DNA of 64,000 nt from UBA6016 sp964568395 (lineage in GTDB: Bacteria; Campylobacterota; Campylobacteria; Campylobacterales; UBA6016). The notes beneath the pieces are model-generated. The model was not told the origin of the DNA and ran no database searches. It saw nothing but the letters and a program-made list of their open reading frames with translations. Both the position numbers and the translations under genes were made by a program. Shown here one piece after another: positions 41,612-51,426 of the stretch (position 1 is the first letter of the stretch; each line of letters starts with the position of its first letter). The DNA is taken from positions 1 to 64,000 of the forward strand of contig CAZMPN010000002.1 in the NCBI GenBank assembly GCA_964568395.1. The letters are read 5' to 3'.

Positions 41612-42907
41612 ATGAAAGTTATGCTCGATTTGATGGAGCAGGATTTTTCCGATAAAAAGATTATTCTTTTTGAGGAGAGCCAGGCTTTTGCCAAGGCGAT
41701 AGCGGCGAAAATATATAAAAACTTGAATTGTAACGTAGAGATCGCTACAGACTTCGAGTACTTCAAAAAAACAATCGACAAAAACGACGGCCTATTCGTT
41801 TCGATAATCGACTATGAGTCTTACGGTTGCGGCGAAGAGGCAATGGAGTATGCGCTCTTAAAACGTATACCGGTTATCGTGCTGGCTTCAAACTTCGACG
41901 ACGATATCAGGGATAAGCTTCTTTCCAAGAATATAGTAGATTATGTGCTCAAAAGAAGCATAGAGGATATGGACTATCTCGTCAATCTAATCAGGCAGCT
42001 GGCCAGAAATAGCGAGACGGAAGTGCTAATAGTCGACGACTCCTCCATATACAGAAGCAGTATCGCCTCCATACTTAAAAACCAGCTTTTCAAAACATAT
42101 GAGGCAAAAGACGGAGAAGAAGCTCTGGAATTGATGGCGAAACACTCCGGCATCCAGCTTGTGCTAACGGATTATTTTATGCCTCGTATAGACGGTTTCG
42201 AGCTGGTTACCAGACTCAGAAAGACCAGAAGCAAAGATGAGCTCTCCATAATCGCCATATCCGGAGATACAAGCGAAATGGTCGTATCTAAATTTTTGAA
42301 ATTTGGAGCAAACGACTATATCAAAAAACCTTTCAGCAAAGAGGAGTTTGTCTGCAGGGTAAACAACAACGTAGAGCATCTATCCTTGATTGCGTTCCAA
42401 AAAGAGCTTGTTAATTTCGACTTTTTGACCGGGCTTTACAACAGGAAATATTTGATGAGCGCTGGCCAGACGTTGTACGCTAATGCAGCGAGAGGCAATA
42501 TAGATTTTATCATAGGCATGATGGATATCGATAACTTCAAGCTGATAAACGACAGGTACGGCCACGACGTCGGAGACCTTGTCATAAAAGATTTCGCCAG
42601 ATGCCTAAACGAGTGCTTCAGAAAATCTGATGTCATCTGCAGATTCGGGGGCGAGGAGTTTTGCGTGCTTCTTACGAACGTAGAAGATCAATATATAGAG
42701 CATACGTTTGAGAAACTGATACATACGGTAAGGCAAAGCCAAATTATTACAAAAGAAAAAGAGATACTAACATATAGCGTATCCATCGGAGTTTGCGCTA
42801 CGCTGCTCGATAGTTTCGAGGCGATGCTCAAAAGGGCCGATGAAAAGCTATATGAAGCCAAGAGAGCGGGCAAGGACAGGGTGGTTACCGATCTTATCCC
42901 GTCTTAG
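41612..42907 (+). CDS. diguanylate cyclase with two receiver domains
   Basis: 431 residues. A degenerate N-terminal receiver-like region (about 12-125), a second, complete receiver (130-255; Asp near 186 in VLTDYFMP and Lys in YIKKPF) and a GGDEF domain with the active FGGEEF (about 345-350). Probably makes cyclic di-GMP when phosphorylated, a PleD/CbrR-like layout. Good AAGGGG site. Follows ftsZ by 26 bases, possibly the same transcript. No RxxD inhibitory site was confirmed. Confidence 0.92.
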   Translation: MKVMLDLMEQDFSDKKIILFEESQAFAKAIAAKIYKNLNCNVEIATDFEYFKKTIDKNDGLFVSIIDYESYGCGEEAMEYALLKRIPVIVLASNFDDDIRDKLLSKNIVDYVLKRSIEDMDYLVNLIRQLARNSETEVLIVDDSSIYRSSIASILKNQLFKTYEAKDGEEALELMAKHSGIQLVLTDYFMPRIDGFELVTRLRKTRSKDELSIIAISGDTSEMVVSKFLKFGANDYIKKPFSKEEFVCRVNNNVEHLSLIAFQKELVNFDFLTGLYNRKYLMSAGQTLYANAARGNIDFIIGMMDIDNFKLINDRYGHDVGDLVIKDFARCLNECFRKSDVICRFGGEEFCVLLTNVEDQYIEHTFEKLIHTVRQSQIITKEKEILTYSVSIGVCATLLDSFEAMLKRADEKLYEAKRAGKDRVVTDLIPS

Positions 42908-43644
42908 TTTTTTATCTCTCTGCCCTCCAAAAAACACTGCACTATCTGGTTATCCGTATTTCTAAAGGCGGTCGCTTCGCCTTTTTCTATAATAACGCCT
43001 TCATATAGCATAGCCGCATAGTCTGCGCATTTGAACGCTTCTTTGATATCGTGGCTTATCAGTACGGACGTGATTTTAAACTCTTTTTGAAGTTTTATTA
43101 TCATCTGGCTTATCTGGTCGCTTATAATCGGATCAAGACCGGTCGTAGGCTCGTCGTATAGCAGTATTTTTGGTTTTAATATTATCGTTCTGGCTAGACC
43201 CGCCCTTTTCCTCATGCCTCCGGAAAGCTCGTCTGGATAAAGTTTTGACACTCTCTCCGGTTCCAGGGCGACCATCTCCAGGGCGGCGTATACCTCTTTT
43301 TTTATCTCGCTTTCCGACTTTGAGGTGTGCTCCCTAAGAGGAAATGCGACGTTGTCGTATACGTTCATACTGTCGAACAGAGCTCCGCTCTGAAACAAAA
43401 AACCTATTTTCTTTCTAAGCTCGAGCAGCTCTTTGTCTTTAAGCGAAGTCGCCAATTCGCCGTCCACGAATATCTCGCCTTCGTCCGGCCTTAGAAGACC
43501 GACTATGTGTTTTATTATCGTAGACTTACCGCTTCCGGAGAGGCCGAATATGACCGTCGTGGCCCCTTCTTTGATGTCAAGGTCTACGCCTCTTAATATC
43601 TCTTTTTTGCCGAAACTTTTTTTTAGGTTCCTGATCTTAATCAT
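42904..43644 (-). CDS. MlaF-type ABC transporter ATP-binding protein
   Basis: 246 residues with Walker A GLSGSGKST, the variant signature LSGGMRKRAGLARTI typical of MlaF/Ttg2A ATPases, and Walker B ILLYDEPTTGLDP. These work in retrograde phospholipid transport to keep outer-membrane asymmetry. The permease and MCE subunits are not adjacent here. Last gene of a four-gene leftward operon; overlaps the gene upstream by 8 bases. Confidence 0.9.
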   Translation of the reverse strand: MIKIRNLKKSFGKKEILRGVDLDIKEGATTVIFGLSGSGKSTIIKHIVGLLRPDEGEIFVDGELATSLKDKELLELRKKIGFLFQSGALFDSMNVYDNVAFPLREHTSKSESEIKKEVYAALEMVALEPERVSKLYPDELSGGMRKRAGLARTIILKPKILLYDEPTTGLDPIISDQISQMIIKLQKEFKITSVLISHDIKEAFKCADYAAMLYEGVIIEKGEATAFRNTDNQIVQCFLEGREIKN

Positions 43645-44140
43645 TCGACGTTTTTTCTTTCCATATATTGCACGGTAAAACGGTTGACATCCTCATAAAA
43701 AAAGCAACAATGAGCGTCACCAGAAGGAGCTTGAAGTCGAATTCCGCGATTTTGTGCACCGTTTCAAATGTTTTTGATGCAAGCGCCTCTTCGCCCATAG
43801 CTTGGTATCCTATGATTTGAGGGGTAAGTATGAAGGCGTAGAGCCCTATCGCCGCTACGTTGATGAAAGATATGGCGAGCATCGTCTTGCTGTTTCTTTT
43901 ATTGACGGCCAAAAAGCCCTCGAACGCTATCGTAATAGCCGCCGTCGTAAGCAAAACATAGTTAAATCTCGAAAATATCTCGCTCATCATAAGTCCGGCG
44001 TCATATCTTGCCAAAAGCTTTACCCCGAAAACCATCTCCGAGTGGAATATGATTGGCGCCACCATCGCGCCCAGCAAGAAAACGCCCATTGCCGAAGCCG
44101 CAAGGGAGAAGAGGTAGAATGAGGTAAAAAGTTTGATCAT
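43637..44140 (-). CDS. DUF4149-like membrane protein
   Basis: 167 residues with four hydrophobic segments. The N-terminal LGAMVAPIIFHSE and the C-terminal membrane helix resemble DUF4149 proteins (related to TMEM205). Function unknown. Coupled to prmC (4-base overlap) and to the MlaF-like gene. Confidence 0.7.
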   Translation of the reverse strand: MIKLFTSFYLFSLAASAMGVFLLGAMVAPIIFHSEMVFGVKLLARYDAGLMMSEIFSRFNYVLLTTAAITIAFEGFLAVNKRNSKTMLAISFINVAAIGLYAFILTPQIIGYQAMGEEALASKTFETVHKIAEFDFKLLLVTLIVAFFMRMSTVLPCNIWKEKTSND

Positions 44141-44952
44141 CTGTTTTCCTTAATAATCCAAAAACCCCTGTCAAGACCGGCATAATCCTTGTAAAATCCG
44201 AATCTTGATGCCGGTTTCGATTTTAGTATCGCCTCTATCGGCGCTTTTTGGTCAAAACCCATTTCGCACACGAAAGCCCTAAAGCCCATCTCGTAAAAAC
44301 CGTCTACGGCGGCTTTTATTATCTCTTCGCCGCTCTCTCCTCCGAATAGGGCGAGATGCGGCTCGTGCAGCACGTTTTGCTCTAGCTCGTAGCTGTTTTG
44401 TATATACGGCGGATTTGCGGTTAGTATATCAAAACTATCACTTTTTATATTACTAAAAAGATCTGATAATAAGAAATTTATATCAACTTCGAGTCTTAGT
44501 GCGTTTATTTTTGCCACCTCTAACGCCTCTTGGCTAATATCGGAAGCCGTTACCGATAGGTTTGGCATAAGTTTTTTCATAGTGCATGCCACGGCTCCGC
44601 TTCCGGTGCATATATCCAAAAGCGACTTTGCGCCTATCTCATGTGCGATTTTCGTAGCAAGCTCGACTAGAAGCTCGGTTTCCGGTCGCGGGATCAAGCA
44701 GCGGCTATCCACAAAAAAATCGTATCCGTAAAAACACGCTTCGCCCACTATATACTCAAAAGGAACATTCCTCTTTCTTTGCTCCAAAAAACTCTCGAAC
44801 ACGGCGTCGTCTATCTGGGCGTCGTCGTTTGCTATGACGCTCGCGCTGCTCATAGCAAGGTTTTTGGCAAATAGCCATGTGCACTCTTTGGCGGCGGTAT
44901 CTATCTGTTTTAGCTCGCTTTTTGCTATTTTGATGGCGTTTTTTAGATTCAT
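44137..44952 (-). CDS. prmC: release factor glutamine methyltransferase
   Basis: 271 residues. Methylates the GGQ glutamine of peptide-chain release factors. Shows the SAM-binding LLDICTGSGAVACTM and the catalytic NPPY (TANPPYIQNSY), preceded by PRPETELLVE. Overlaps the M48 gene and the DUF4149 gene by 4 bases each. Confidence 0.95.
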   Translation of the reverse strand: MNLKNAIKIAKSELKQIDTAAKECTWLFAKNLAMSSASVIANDDAQIDDAVFESFLEQRKRNVPFEYIVGEACFYGYDFFVDSRCLIPRPETELLVELATKIAHEIGAKSLLDICTGSGAVACTMKKLMPNLSVTASDISQEALEVAKINALRLEVDINFLLSDLFSNIKSDSFDILTANPPYIQNSYELEQNVLHEPHLALFGGESGEEIIKAAVDGFYEMGFRAFVCEMGFDQKAPIEAILKSKPASRFGFYKDYAGLDRGFWIIKENR

Positions 44953-46154
44953 ACCGCTTTTAGCTTCTCTATTCTTTGGGTGATAGGCGGATGCGTATAG
45001 TCGAAGAATATCTTTATTTTTGACGCAACCGGAAACGCTTTGTTCTCTTTTGCCAATGTCTTGAGGGCGCCTATCATCGACTCCCTAAAACCCATCTTGG
45101 CGGCGTACGCGTCCGCTTCAAATTCGTTTCTCTTGTATATGAAATTTATCAGCGGCATCAGAAAATATAGAGCCGCGGATGAAAACAGCATGAAGACGAT
45201 TACCGTTCCGGCGCCGTTTTTTTCTAAGCCTATCGCGTTATAAAAAGGAGCCTCGATCGTTCCAAGCAAAAAGCAGAGAGCAAAAAAAGCAGCCATCATC
45301 GTGCCCATGGAAGAGAATATGTGTTTGTGCTTGAAGTGTCCAAGCTCATGGGCGACTACGCCGAATATCTCTTCTTTTGACAGTTTTTCTATAAGCGTAT
45401 CGTATAGGGCGACTCTTTTTGATTTCCCTATTCCTGCGAAGTATGCGTTGAGTCTCGTGTCTCTTTTGCCGGCGTCGACCCTGTATATCTCGTTTAGCTC
45501 GAAACCGCTTTTTTTGGCCAACTCTTTTAGTCCGTCGGTAATTTCGCTATTTTCCAATTTCTCAAACTTGTTGAATAGCGGAGCTATGAAGTTCGGATAC
45601 AAGATATTTGCTCCGATTATAAAGGCGGCGATCAGCCCAAACACAAAAAGCCACCATAGTTCGAACGAGTTTATGAATAGTATGGCCACAAAAGAGATCG
45701 CTCCGCCAAAAAACATCGTCAAGAGGAACTCTTTTAACTTGTCCAGCGCAAAAAGCCCCGGCGTGGTAGCGGTAAATCCGAATTTTTTGTCCAGCCAGAA
45801 AACGGAGGCTATTTTCATCGGAAGCTCCATGATAAAGCCGATTGCCAGAAAAGCGGCGACCCCGGCCGCTTGAAGAAGCGAAGAGCTTGCCGATAAAAGC
45901 GGATGAAGCATATATAGACCGACAAAGACCCATAGACAGAAAACGGATATGTCAAACAGGCTCTCAAAGAGGGCGAACCTCTCCTTCATGACGGCGTAGC
46001 TCTTTGCTTTTGCGAGCTCGTCGGCGTCAAATTCCGGCAGCTCCCCGTCGAATTTTTTGAGAAAGCGTATCTGCGAGCCGCTGACGAATATTTTTGAGAT
46101 CGTATATAACGTATAAAATAAAATTAATATTAGAAAAATTGTTTTGTGCTCCAT
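44949..46154 (-). CDS. M48 family (Ste24-like) membrane metalloprotease
   Basis: 401 residues with about six membrane segments and the zinc motif HELGH in VVAHELGHFKHKH (about 269-273), third ligand in FEADAYAAKMG. This is the Ste24/CAAX-protease-like layout with a long membrane N-terminal half. Likely inner-membrane protein quality control. First gene of the leftward operon; not related closely to the lipoprotein M48 at 7556-8428. Confidence 0.9.
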   Translation of the reverse strand: MEHKTIFLILILFYTLYTISKIFVSGSQIRFLKKFDGELPEFDADELAKAKSYAVMKERFALFESLFDISVFCLWVFVGLYMLHPLLSASSSLLQAAGVAAFLAIGFIMELPMKIASVFWLDKKFGFTATTPGLFALDKLKEFLLTMFFGGAISFVAILFINSFELWWLFVFGLIAAFIIGANILYPNFIAPLFNKFEKLENSEITDGLKELAKKSGFELNEIYRVDAGKRDTRLNAYFAGIGKSKRVALYDTLIEKLSKEEIFGVVAHELGHFKHKHIFSSMGTMMAAFFALCFLLGTIEAPFYNAIGLEKNGAGTVIVFMLFSSAALYFLMPLINFIYKRNEFEADAYAAKMGFRESMIGALKTLAKENKAFPVASKIKIFFDYTHPPITQRIEKLKAV

Positions 46155-46353
46155 TTTGCTTCTTTGTTACTATAAATTTTTGCCGGATTATACAAAATAG
46201 AGCCTCAATAGATACTTTTGGTAACACACAGATATATTTATTTGCGTTGCCTGCTCCCTACCGTTTATAGCTTATTAATGGCGTATTATTTTATTCATTA
46301 GAAATAGTGATTATTATAGGGGTTATTTTTCAGTTGCGATTAAAATTTGATTA

Positions 46354-46361
46354 TGTAGAAT
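46354..46361 (+). promoter_or_regulatory. weak -10 candidate of the molybdoenzyme operon
   Basis: TGTAGAAT in the 294-base AT-rich gap 46155-46448, about 88 bases before the ferredoxin start. Other AT-rich -10-like sequences exist in the gap (for example near 46313), so this choice is uncertain. I see no gene or RNA in this gap. Confidence 0.25.
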
Positions 46362-46448
46362 GCTCGTTCCTTGCTGTGCTTGCAAAGCCCTATTAACATT
46401 TGGCTTTCAAGTATAAGTGCCTTTTTTAAAACTATAAAAGGAGATTAT

Positions 46449-47084
46449 ATGAAACTAGGCTTCCTAGTTGATCTTAGCCTATGCATCGGATGTAAAGCGT
46501 GCGAAGTTGCCTGTAAGTCAGAGAACGTCGTACCTTTGTCCATGTGGAGACTGAGAGTAAAATACGTAGATTTCGGTGTTTTCCCTGAGGTAAAAAGAGC
46601 GTTTACGCCTCTTAGATGTAACCACTGTGAAAACGCGCCTTGCCAAAGGGTTTGCCCGGTGAGCGCGCTTCACTATCTCGATAACGGCATTGTGAATGTA
46701 GATAAGCAAAGATGTATCGGCTGCGCCGCGTGCGTACTAGCCTGTCCTTACGGCGCTATCTATATAGACCCTGAAACGAATACCGCCGATAAATGTACTT
46801 ATTGCGCGCATAGGGTAGAAGCCGGTCTTGCGCCTTCGTGCGTAATAATCTGTCCTACCGAAGCTAACGTATTCGGCGACCTTGACGATCCGTCAAGCAA
46901 AATCAGCCAATATATAGCCGCCCATAAAGATACAAGGGTCAGAAAACCTGAAAAAGGCACGATGCCTAAGCATTTCTATACTTCAGCCGGAGATATTCAT
47001 CTAAATCCGCTAGCAAGTACAAGAGCCGAAGGATTTAACCTGTTTAATGAAATCGGACACCTAAATCACGTTGGAGGCCACTGA
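46449..47084 (+). CDS. iron-sulfur electron-transfer subunit (PsrB/PhsB-like)
   Basis: The frame opens at 46371, but ATG 46449 has an AAGGAG site and begins at the family start (MKLGFLVDLSLCIGC), giving 211 residues. Four Cys clusters for four [4Fe-4S] centres: the first is Cys12/15/18/22, followed by CNHCENAPCQRVCP, CIGCAACVLACP and CTYCAHRV. Transfers electrons between the NrfD-type anchor and the molybdenum subunit. One-base overlap with the next gene. Confidence 0.92.
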   Translation: MKLGFLVDLSLCIGCKACEVACKSENVVPLSMWRLRVKYVDFGVFPEVKRAFTPLRCNHCENAPCQRVCPVSALHYLDNGIVNVDKQRCIGCAACVLACPYGAIYIDPETNTADKCTYCAHRVEAGLAPSCVIICPTEANVFGDLDDPSSKISQYIAAHKDTRVRKPEKGTMPKHFYTSAGDIHLNPLASTRAEGFNLFNEIGHLNHVGGH

Positions 47085-47995
47085 TGATATTCGAATCACT
47101 TGTAGCCAATGTTCCGGTTTTAAAATCGGCGATAGTTACTCTTGACGTACTATTTACGCAAATAGCGTGGGGCTGGATAATAGTTATGAATATGTGGGCG
47201 AAATCTATCGCAACCGGCGTATTCTTCGTTGGTCTTTATATGATGAGAAAATATCCGTCAAGCGAGACTTTCTATAAATATATTATTCCTGTTTTGGGTC
47301 TTATATTTGTCGGTATTACGCTTTTGTTTACGGTTATCGACCTTCACAAGCCGTTTAGAGCGTTTTATATATTCCTTCATTCGCACTTTACGTCCGCAAT
47401 CACGTGGGGCGCATGGTTTATAAACATATACTCTCTTATTCTTGTTTTGTGGCTTTGGGCGACAATCAAAAAAGACGAAAAACTATTCTCGAAACTTGCT
47501 ATTCCAGGTCTTGTGATAGCGTTTTTGACGACTGTATATACCGCCGGTCTTATGGGTCTTTCGAACGCTAGAGAGATTTGGCAAACTCCGACCGAAATAG
47601 TTCAAATGGTTCTTGCCGCCGGACTTGCCGGAAGCGCCATATTGCTAATCGTAGGCAAAATCAATCTTGACGATGCACAAAAACAAAAACTAGGCGTAAT
47701 TCTTGGTTTTGCGGCTTTGGCGTCTCTAATAATTTACGTATCAGAGCTAATTTTTGCTCCGACAAAATCCGAAGAAGCCGAGTGGGTTGTTCACTATCTA
47801 ACTCACGGAGCTATGGCTGTTTATTTTGCACTCGGTCTGATTATAGCTTTCGCTATTCCGGCTGCTCTTGCATTCGTATCAAATAGAACAAAAAATTCAA
47901 TGTTGCTACTTCCTGCCGCTGTGCTGGCGCTTGTAGGGCTTTGGATGGTAAAACATGCGTGGCTTGTAGCTCCGCAAATGATACCGCTAAGTTAA
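47084..47995 (+). CDS. NrfD/PsrC-like membrane anchor subunit
   Basis: 303 residues with about eight hydrophobic helices, the NrfD/PsrC topology of quinone-interacting anchors. It should link the menaquinone pool to the iron-sulfur subunit. The start overlaps the ferredoxin stop by one base (TGATG). Loop sequences such as DLHKPFRAFYIFLHSHF are typical of the family. Confidence 0.9.
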   Translation: MIFESLVANVPVLKSAIVTLDVLFTQIAWGWIIVMNMWAKSIATGVFFVGLYMMRKYPSSETFYKYIIPVLGLIFVGITLLFTVIDLHKPFRAFYIFLHSHFTSAITWGAWFINIYSLILVLWLWATIKKDEKLFSKLAIPGLVIAFLTTVYTAGLMGLSNAREIWQTPTEIVQMVLAAGLAGSAILLIVGKINLDDAQKQKLGVILGFAALASLIIYVSELIFAPTKSEEAEWVVHYLTHGAMAVYFALGLIIAFAIPAALAFVSNRTKNSMLLLPAAVLALVGLWMVKHAWLVAPQMIPLS

Positions 47996-48007
47996 GGGAG
48001 ACAGAGG

Positions 48008-51000
48008 ATGATAAAAAGAAGAGATTTTCTAAAACTATCGGTCGTTGGCGCAGGTGTTGGCGTCGTTGCTAGCGGTGCGGTAAAATCATTTATTCCTTCG
48101 CTTGAAGCCGGAAGCGATGTTGCGAAGTTTGACAAAATTCCGGTTTCGAACGGAAACTTTGCATACTATCCGCCGTTTGACAAATGGAACTCTTGGAAAG
48201 AGATGGACGGCGACGACTGGAAAAACGGCGGTATCGCAAGACACGACGTAAAAGTACACGATTATATGCTTGTACCTACGGCATGTAATAACTGCGAAGC
48301 GTCATGCGGCCTTCTTGCGTACGTAGACAAAGAGAGCATGTCTGTTAAAAAAATATTCGGTAACCCTCTGCATACGGCTTCTCTTGGTAGAACCTGTTCA
48401 AAAGGTATCGCCGCATATAGCCAGATGTATGACCCGGATAGAATCCCGTTCCCTATAAAAAGAGCCCCTGGCTCAAAAAGAGGCGAGGGTAAATGGGTTA
48501 GAACGACGTGGGACGAAGCCCTGACTACAATCGGTAAAAAAATAAGAGAGACGCTAAAAAGCGGCGACGCTACCAGCAAAAAAGCGATTATGTACCATGT
48601 AGGTAGACCGAACGAAAACGGCTTTACGCCTAGGGTTTGGCATACTCTTGGACAAGATTGTACGAACTCGCACACAAATATCTGCTCGGCAAACGGTAGA
48701 GCTAGTTCTTTGATGTGGGTAAACGACGATAGAACCGCTCCAGACTGGGCGCACTCTAAGCTTGTTTTGCTTGCTTCGTCTCACGCCGCCGATGCCGGAC
48801 ACTACTTCCAGCAATCAGCCGGTCTTATATCTAAGGCTAGAAAAGCGGGAGCCAAGCTTGTCGTCATGGATCCTAGGATGTCAAACTCTGCCGGTGTTGC
48901 AGACCTATGGATAGCGGCATGGCCTGGTACTGAGGCTGCCATATTCCTTGCAATCGCAAACAAGATATTGCATGAGGGCAAATACGACGCCAAATTCGTA
49001 AAAGATTGGTACAACTGGCAAAATCTTATGGACGACAAAGCGTACATGGAGTACCTCAAAAAAGAGGGCTTCATAACCTCTCTTCCAAAAGACGGCAGCT
49101 TCGATAGCTTCATAGAAGTTCTAAAAGATATGTACAAAGACTATACGATGGAGTGGGCTTCAAAAGAGAGCCACGTTCCGCTTGATAGACTTGAAAAACT
49201 ATACGAGTATTTCATATGGGCCGGAAAAGAGATTACGTCGTTTAACTGGAGAGGTCCATCCGCCGGTAACAGGGGTGGTTGGTTATACGGTAAGAACATG
49301 ATATTCGCCCTCTCTCTTGTCGGTTCTATGCAAGGCAAGGGTCAGCTCGGCTTTGAGCATATGAAAGCCATCTTCGTCGCTGGAAAAGGCGGAAAAGCTT
49401 GCCAAGCCGAGAAAGCTCCGAACGTAAACGAGTGGAACGAACTTAGCTGGCCGCCTGAGTGGCCTCTTACGAGCTACGAGCTATCCATGTGTCTGCCTCA
49501 CCTTCTTGCGGATACCGCATGGCAGGAAAAATGGAAAGCAAAAGGGCTTAGCGTTCCATCCAAACTAGCCGTATGGTTCCCTAGACAATACAATCCGGTT
49601 TGGATCAATCCGGACGGCTTCAGATGGGTAGACGTGCTAAAAGACGAGACAAAAATGGAGCTTACGGTAAATCCGTCTCCTACGTGGTCCGAGACAAACT
49701 GGTATATGGACTATATCCTGCCGACGGGTCTTGCCGCAGAGAGACATGACCAGCACTCCGAAGCTTCTAAGCCTGAGGCTTGGACGAGCTTTAGACAGCC
49801 TGTTCTAAGAGTTATGCTTGAAAAAGGCGGCTGGAAACCGAAAAATCCGGCAAGGGCTACGCTAGAGGCGCACATGAAAGCCGGTCTTGGCGAAATCTGG
49901 GAAGAGAACGAGATGTGGATAAACCTTGTCTTCGCCGCCGACCCGGACGGAAGCCTCGGTATCAGACAATACTGGGAGTCGAAAGCAAACCCTGGTAAAC
50001 CGGTAACGATACCTGAGTATTACGACGCAGTATTTGCAAACTTGCCTAACCTTGCCGCCGCCGCCGCTACGGCTGCCGCCCAAAAGGCGCAAAACGCAAA
50101 AACTCCGCTTGAAAAAGAGCTTGCGGCGTTTGCGCAAAAGTATCCTAACTACGACTTTATGAGAGATAGAGGTACTTGGACAGAAGCTACGGACGTATTC
50201 GACATATACAAAAGAGAAGTTCACGTCGATCACGAGAAACATACGATCAAAACAAAAGCGATGCAGTTCTGGCAGGCGCCTGTAGAGTATCCTATGTCGA
50301 GCGTAAAAGTAGACCCTAGAACGAATGTCGCATACGTGGATACTCCGGATGGCAGAAATAACGTAGGTGTCCAGTATGAGGGCAAACTTGTAGACGGTTT
50401 CGAGACGCCTAGCAAAAAACTAGATTTCTACGTAGACTGGATGAAAGAGTGGGGCTGGCCGGAATATGCGCTGCCTATGTATCCGAAAAACGAAGAGCAA
50501 AAGAAAAAATATGTGCATGTAACAAGCCACGTAAACCACATGTACATGAAAGAGCCGAACGCTTTTGCGCTTAACCCGATATTTAGGCTGCCGTACAACA
50601 TCCATACGAGAAGCATCAACTCGAAATGGCTAATGGAAATCAGCCAAAACCACAACCCTGTATGGATGGCTCCTGGCGACGCCAAAAAACTTGGCGTAAA
50701 AACCGGCGATCCTATCAAGGTAAAAGTGGTGGATACGGTAACAGATCTTGAGTCTGGCTACTTTGTGGGTATGTGCGTAACGACTGAGGGTATACTTCCT
50801 GGTACGCTTACATGTTCGCACCATGCAGGCAGATGGAGACTTGTCGACAAAGTCGACATCCCTGGTTTTGAGCAGCCGCTTGTTCCGCTCGGCACGGGCG
50901 CTCCTCTTGCCGAACTGAAAAAAGAGGGTTCTGTGTACTCTTTGAATTACAAAGACGGCATCAAGCCTCAAAATCCGAAAGAGACGAAAGAGTTTGGCGC

Positions 51001-51340
51001 CAACGGATGGCCGTACGCGGAGTTTAACAAGGATATGAAACATATCACTTGGAACGGTCTAAGCGGCACATTCCAAAACGCCACGTTCAGCTCAAACCCT
51101 GACCCAATCGGCGGTATGCAGTGCTGGCACAAAAAAGTTCTTGTTGAAAAAGCGGGAGCGAACGATAAAATCGGCGACGTAAAAGTAAACATCGACAACA
51201 ATATGAAAATCTTCCAAGCGTGGAGAGATAAGCTTACTCGTCCGGCTCCAGGGCCAAAAGGACTAAGAAGACCTGAGCATCTTAAACGACCTTGGGTTCC
51301 TCTAACTAGAGAAGCGTACAAAATGCCTTCGAAAGCCTAA
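48008..51340 (+). CDS. molybdopterin oxidoreductase catalytic subunit (PsrA/PhsA/TtrA-like)
   Basis: 1110 residues. Tat signal RRDFLK at the N-terminus, so exported folded to the periplasm. The [4Fe-4S] site is Cys93/96/100/130, and Cys226 (in SHTNICSANG) is a likely Mo ligand, as in polysulfide, thiosulfate and tetrathionate reductases. C-terminal molybdopterin-binding domain from about 820 (VTSHVNHMYM, PGDAKKLGVKTGD). It is much longer than PsrA or PhsA (about 760), partly through an Ala-rich insertion (about 680-710). Substrate is unproven; a sulfur compound is the best guess. Strong AGAGGA site; ends at a strong terminator. Confidence 0.85.
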   Translation: MIKRRDFLKLSVVGAGVGVVASGAVKSFIPSLEAGSDVAKFDKIPVSNGNFAYYPPFDKWNSWKEMDGDDWKNGGIARHDVKVHDYMLVPTACNNCEASCGLLAYVDKESMSVKKIFGNPLHTASLGRTCSKGIAAYSQMYDPDRIPFPIKRAPGSKRGEGKWVRTTWDEALTTIGKKIRETLKSGDATSKKAIMYHVGRPNENGFTPRVWHTLGQDCTNSHTNICSANGRASSLMWVNDDRTAPDWAHSKLVLLASSHAADAGHYFQQSAGLISKARKAGAKLVVMDPRMSNSAGVADLWIAAWPGTEAAIFLAIANKILHEGKYDAKFVKDWYNWQNLMDDKAYMEYLKKEGFITSLPKDGSFDSFIEVLKDMYKDYTMEWASKESHVPLDRLEKLYEYFIWAGKEITSFNWRGPSAGNRGGWLYGKNMIFALSLVGSMQGKGQLGFEHMKAIFVAGKGGKACQAEKAPNVNEWNELSWPPEWPLTSYELSMCLPHLLADTAWQEKWKAKGLSVPSKLAVWFPRQYNPVWINPDGFRWVDVLKDETKMELTVNPSPTWSETNWYMDYILPTGLAAERHDQHSEASKPEAWTSFRQPVLRVMLEKGGWKPKNPARATLEAHMKAGLGEIWEENEMWINLVFAADPDGSLGIRQYWESKANPGKPVTIPEYYDAVFANLPNLAAAAATAAAQKAQNAKTPLEKELAAFAQKYPNYDFMRDRGTWTEATDVFDIYKREVHVDHEKHTIKTKAMQFWQAPVEYPMSSVKVDPRTNVAYVDTPDGRNNVGVQYEGKLVDGFETPSKKLDFYVDWMKEWGWPEYALPMYPKNEEQKKKYVHVTSHVNHMYMKEPNAFALNPIFRLPYNIHTRSINSKWLMEISQNHNPVWMAPGDAKKLGVKTGDPIKVKVVDTVTDLESGYFVGMCVTTEGILPGTLTCSHHAGRWRLVDKVDIPGFEQPLVPLGTGAPLAELKKEGSVYSLNYKDGIKPQNPKETKEFGANGWPYAEFNKDMKHITWNGLSGTFQNATFSSNPDPIGGMQCWHKKVLVEKAGANDKIGDVKVNIDNNMKIFQAWRDKLTRPAPGPKGLRRPEHLKRPWVPLTREAYKMPSKA

Positions 51341-51348
51341 CGGCTTTG

Positions 51349-51369
51349 GCCCCCTTGTGGGGGCTTTTT
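51349..51369 (+). terminator. rho-independent terminator after the molybdoenzyme operon
   Basis: GCCCCC (51349-51354) and GGGGGC (51359-51364) with a TTGT loop, followed by TTTTTGTTTTT. A smaller stem (AAAGCC 51332-51337 / GGCTTT 51342-51347) precedes it. Very strong; it should limit read-through to the chaperone genes. Confidence 0.9.
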
Positions 51370-51426
51370 GTTTTTGTAAGTTGTGATAGAGTTACGATTT
51401 ACAAAAGTGAAAAAAGGTGTTTTAAG

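Noticed and set aside
46155..46448. Possible RNA gene or riboswitch in the AT-rich gap before the molybdoenzyme operon
   Set aside because: No stable stem or recognisable RNA family seen; only promoter-like AT-rich sequence.
51346..51426. Longer start for the TorD-like gene
   Set aside because: It would translate the terminator hairpin; the TTG at 51427 has a ribosome binding site and gives the family length.
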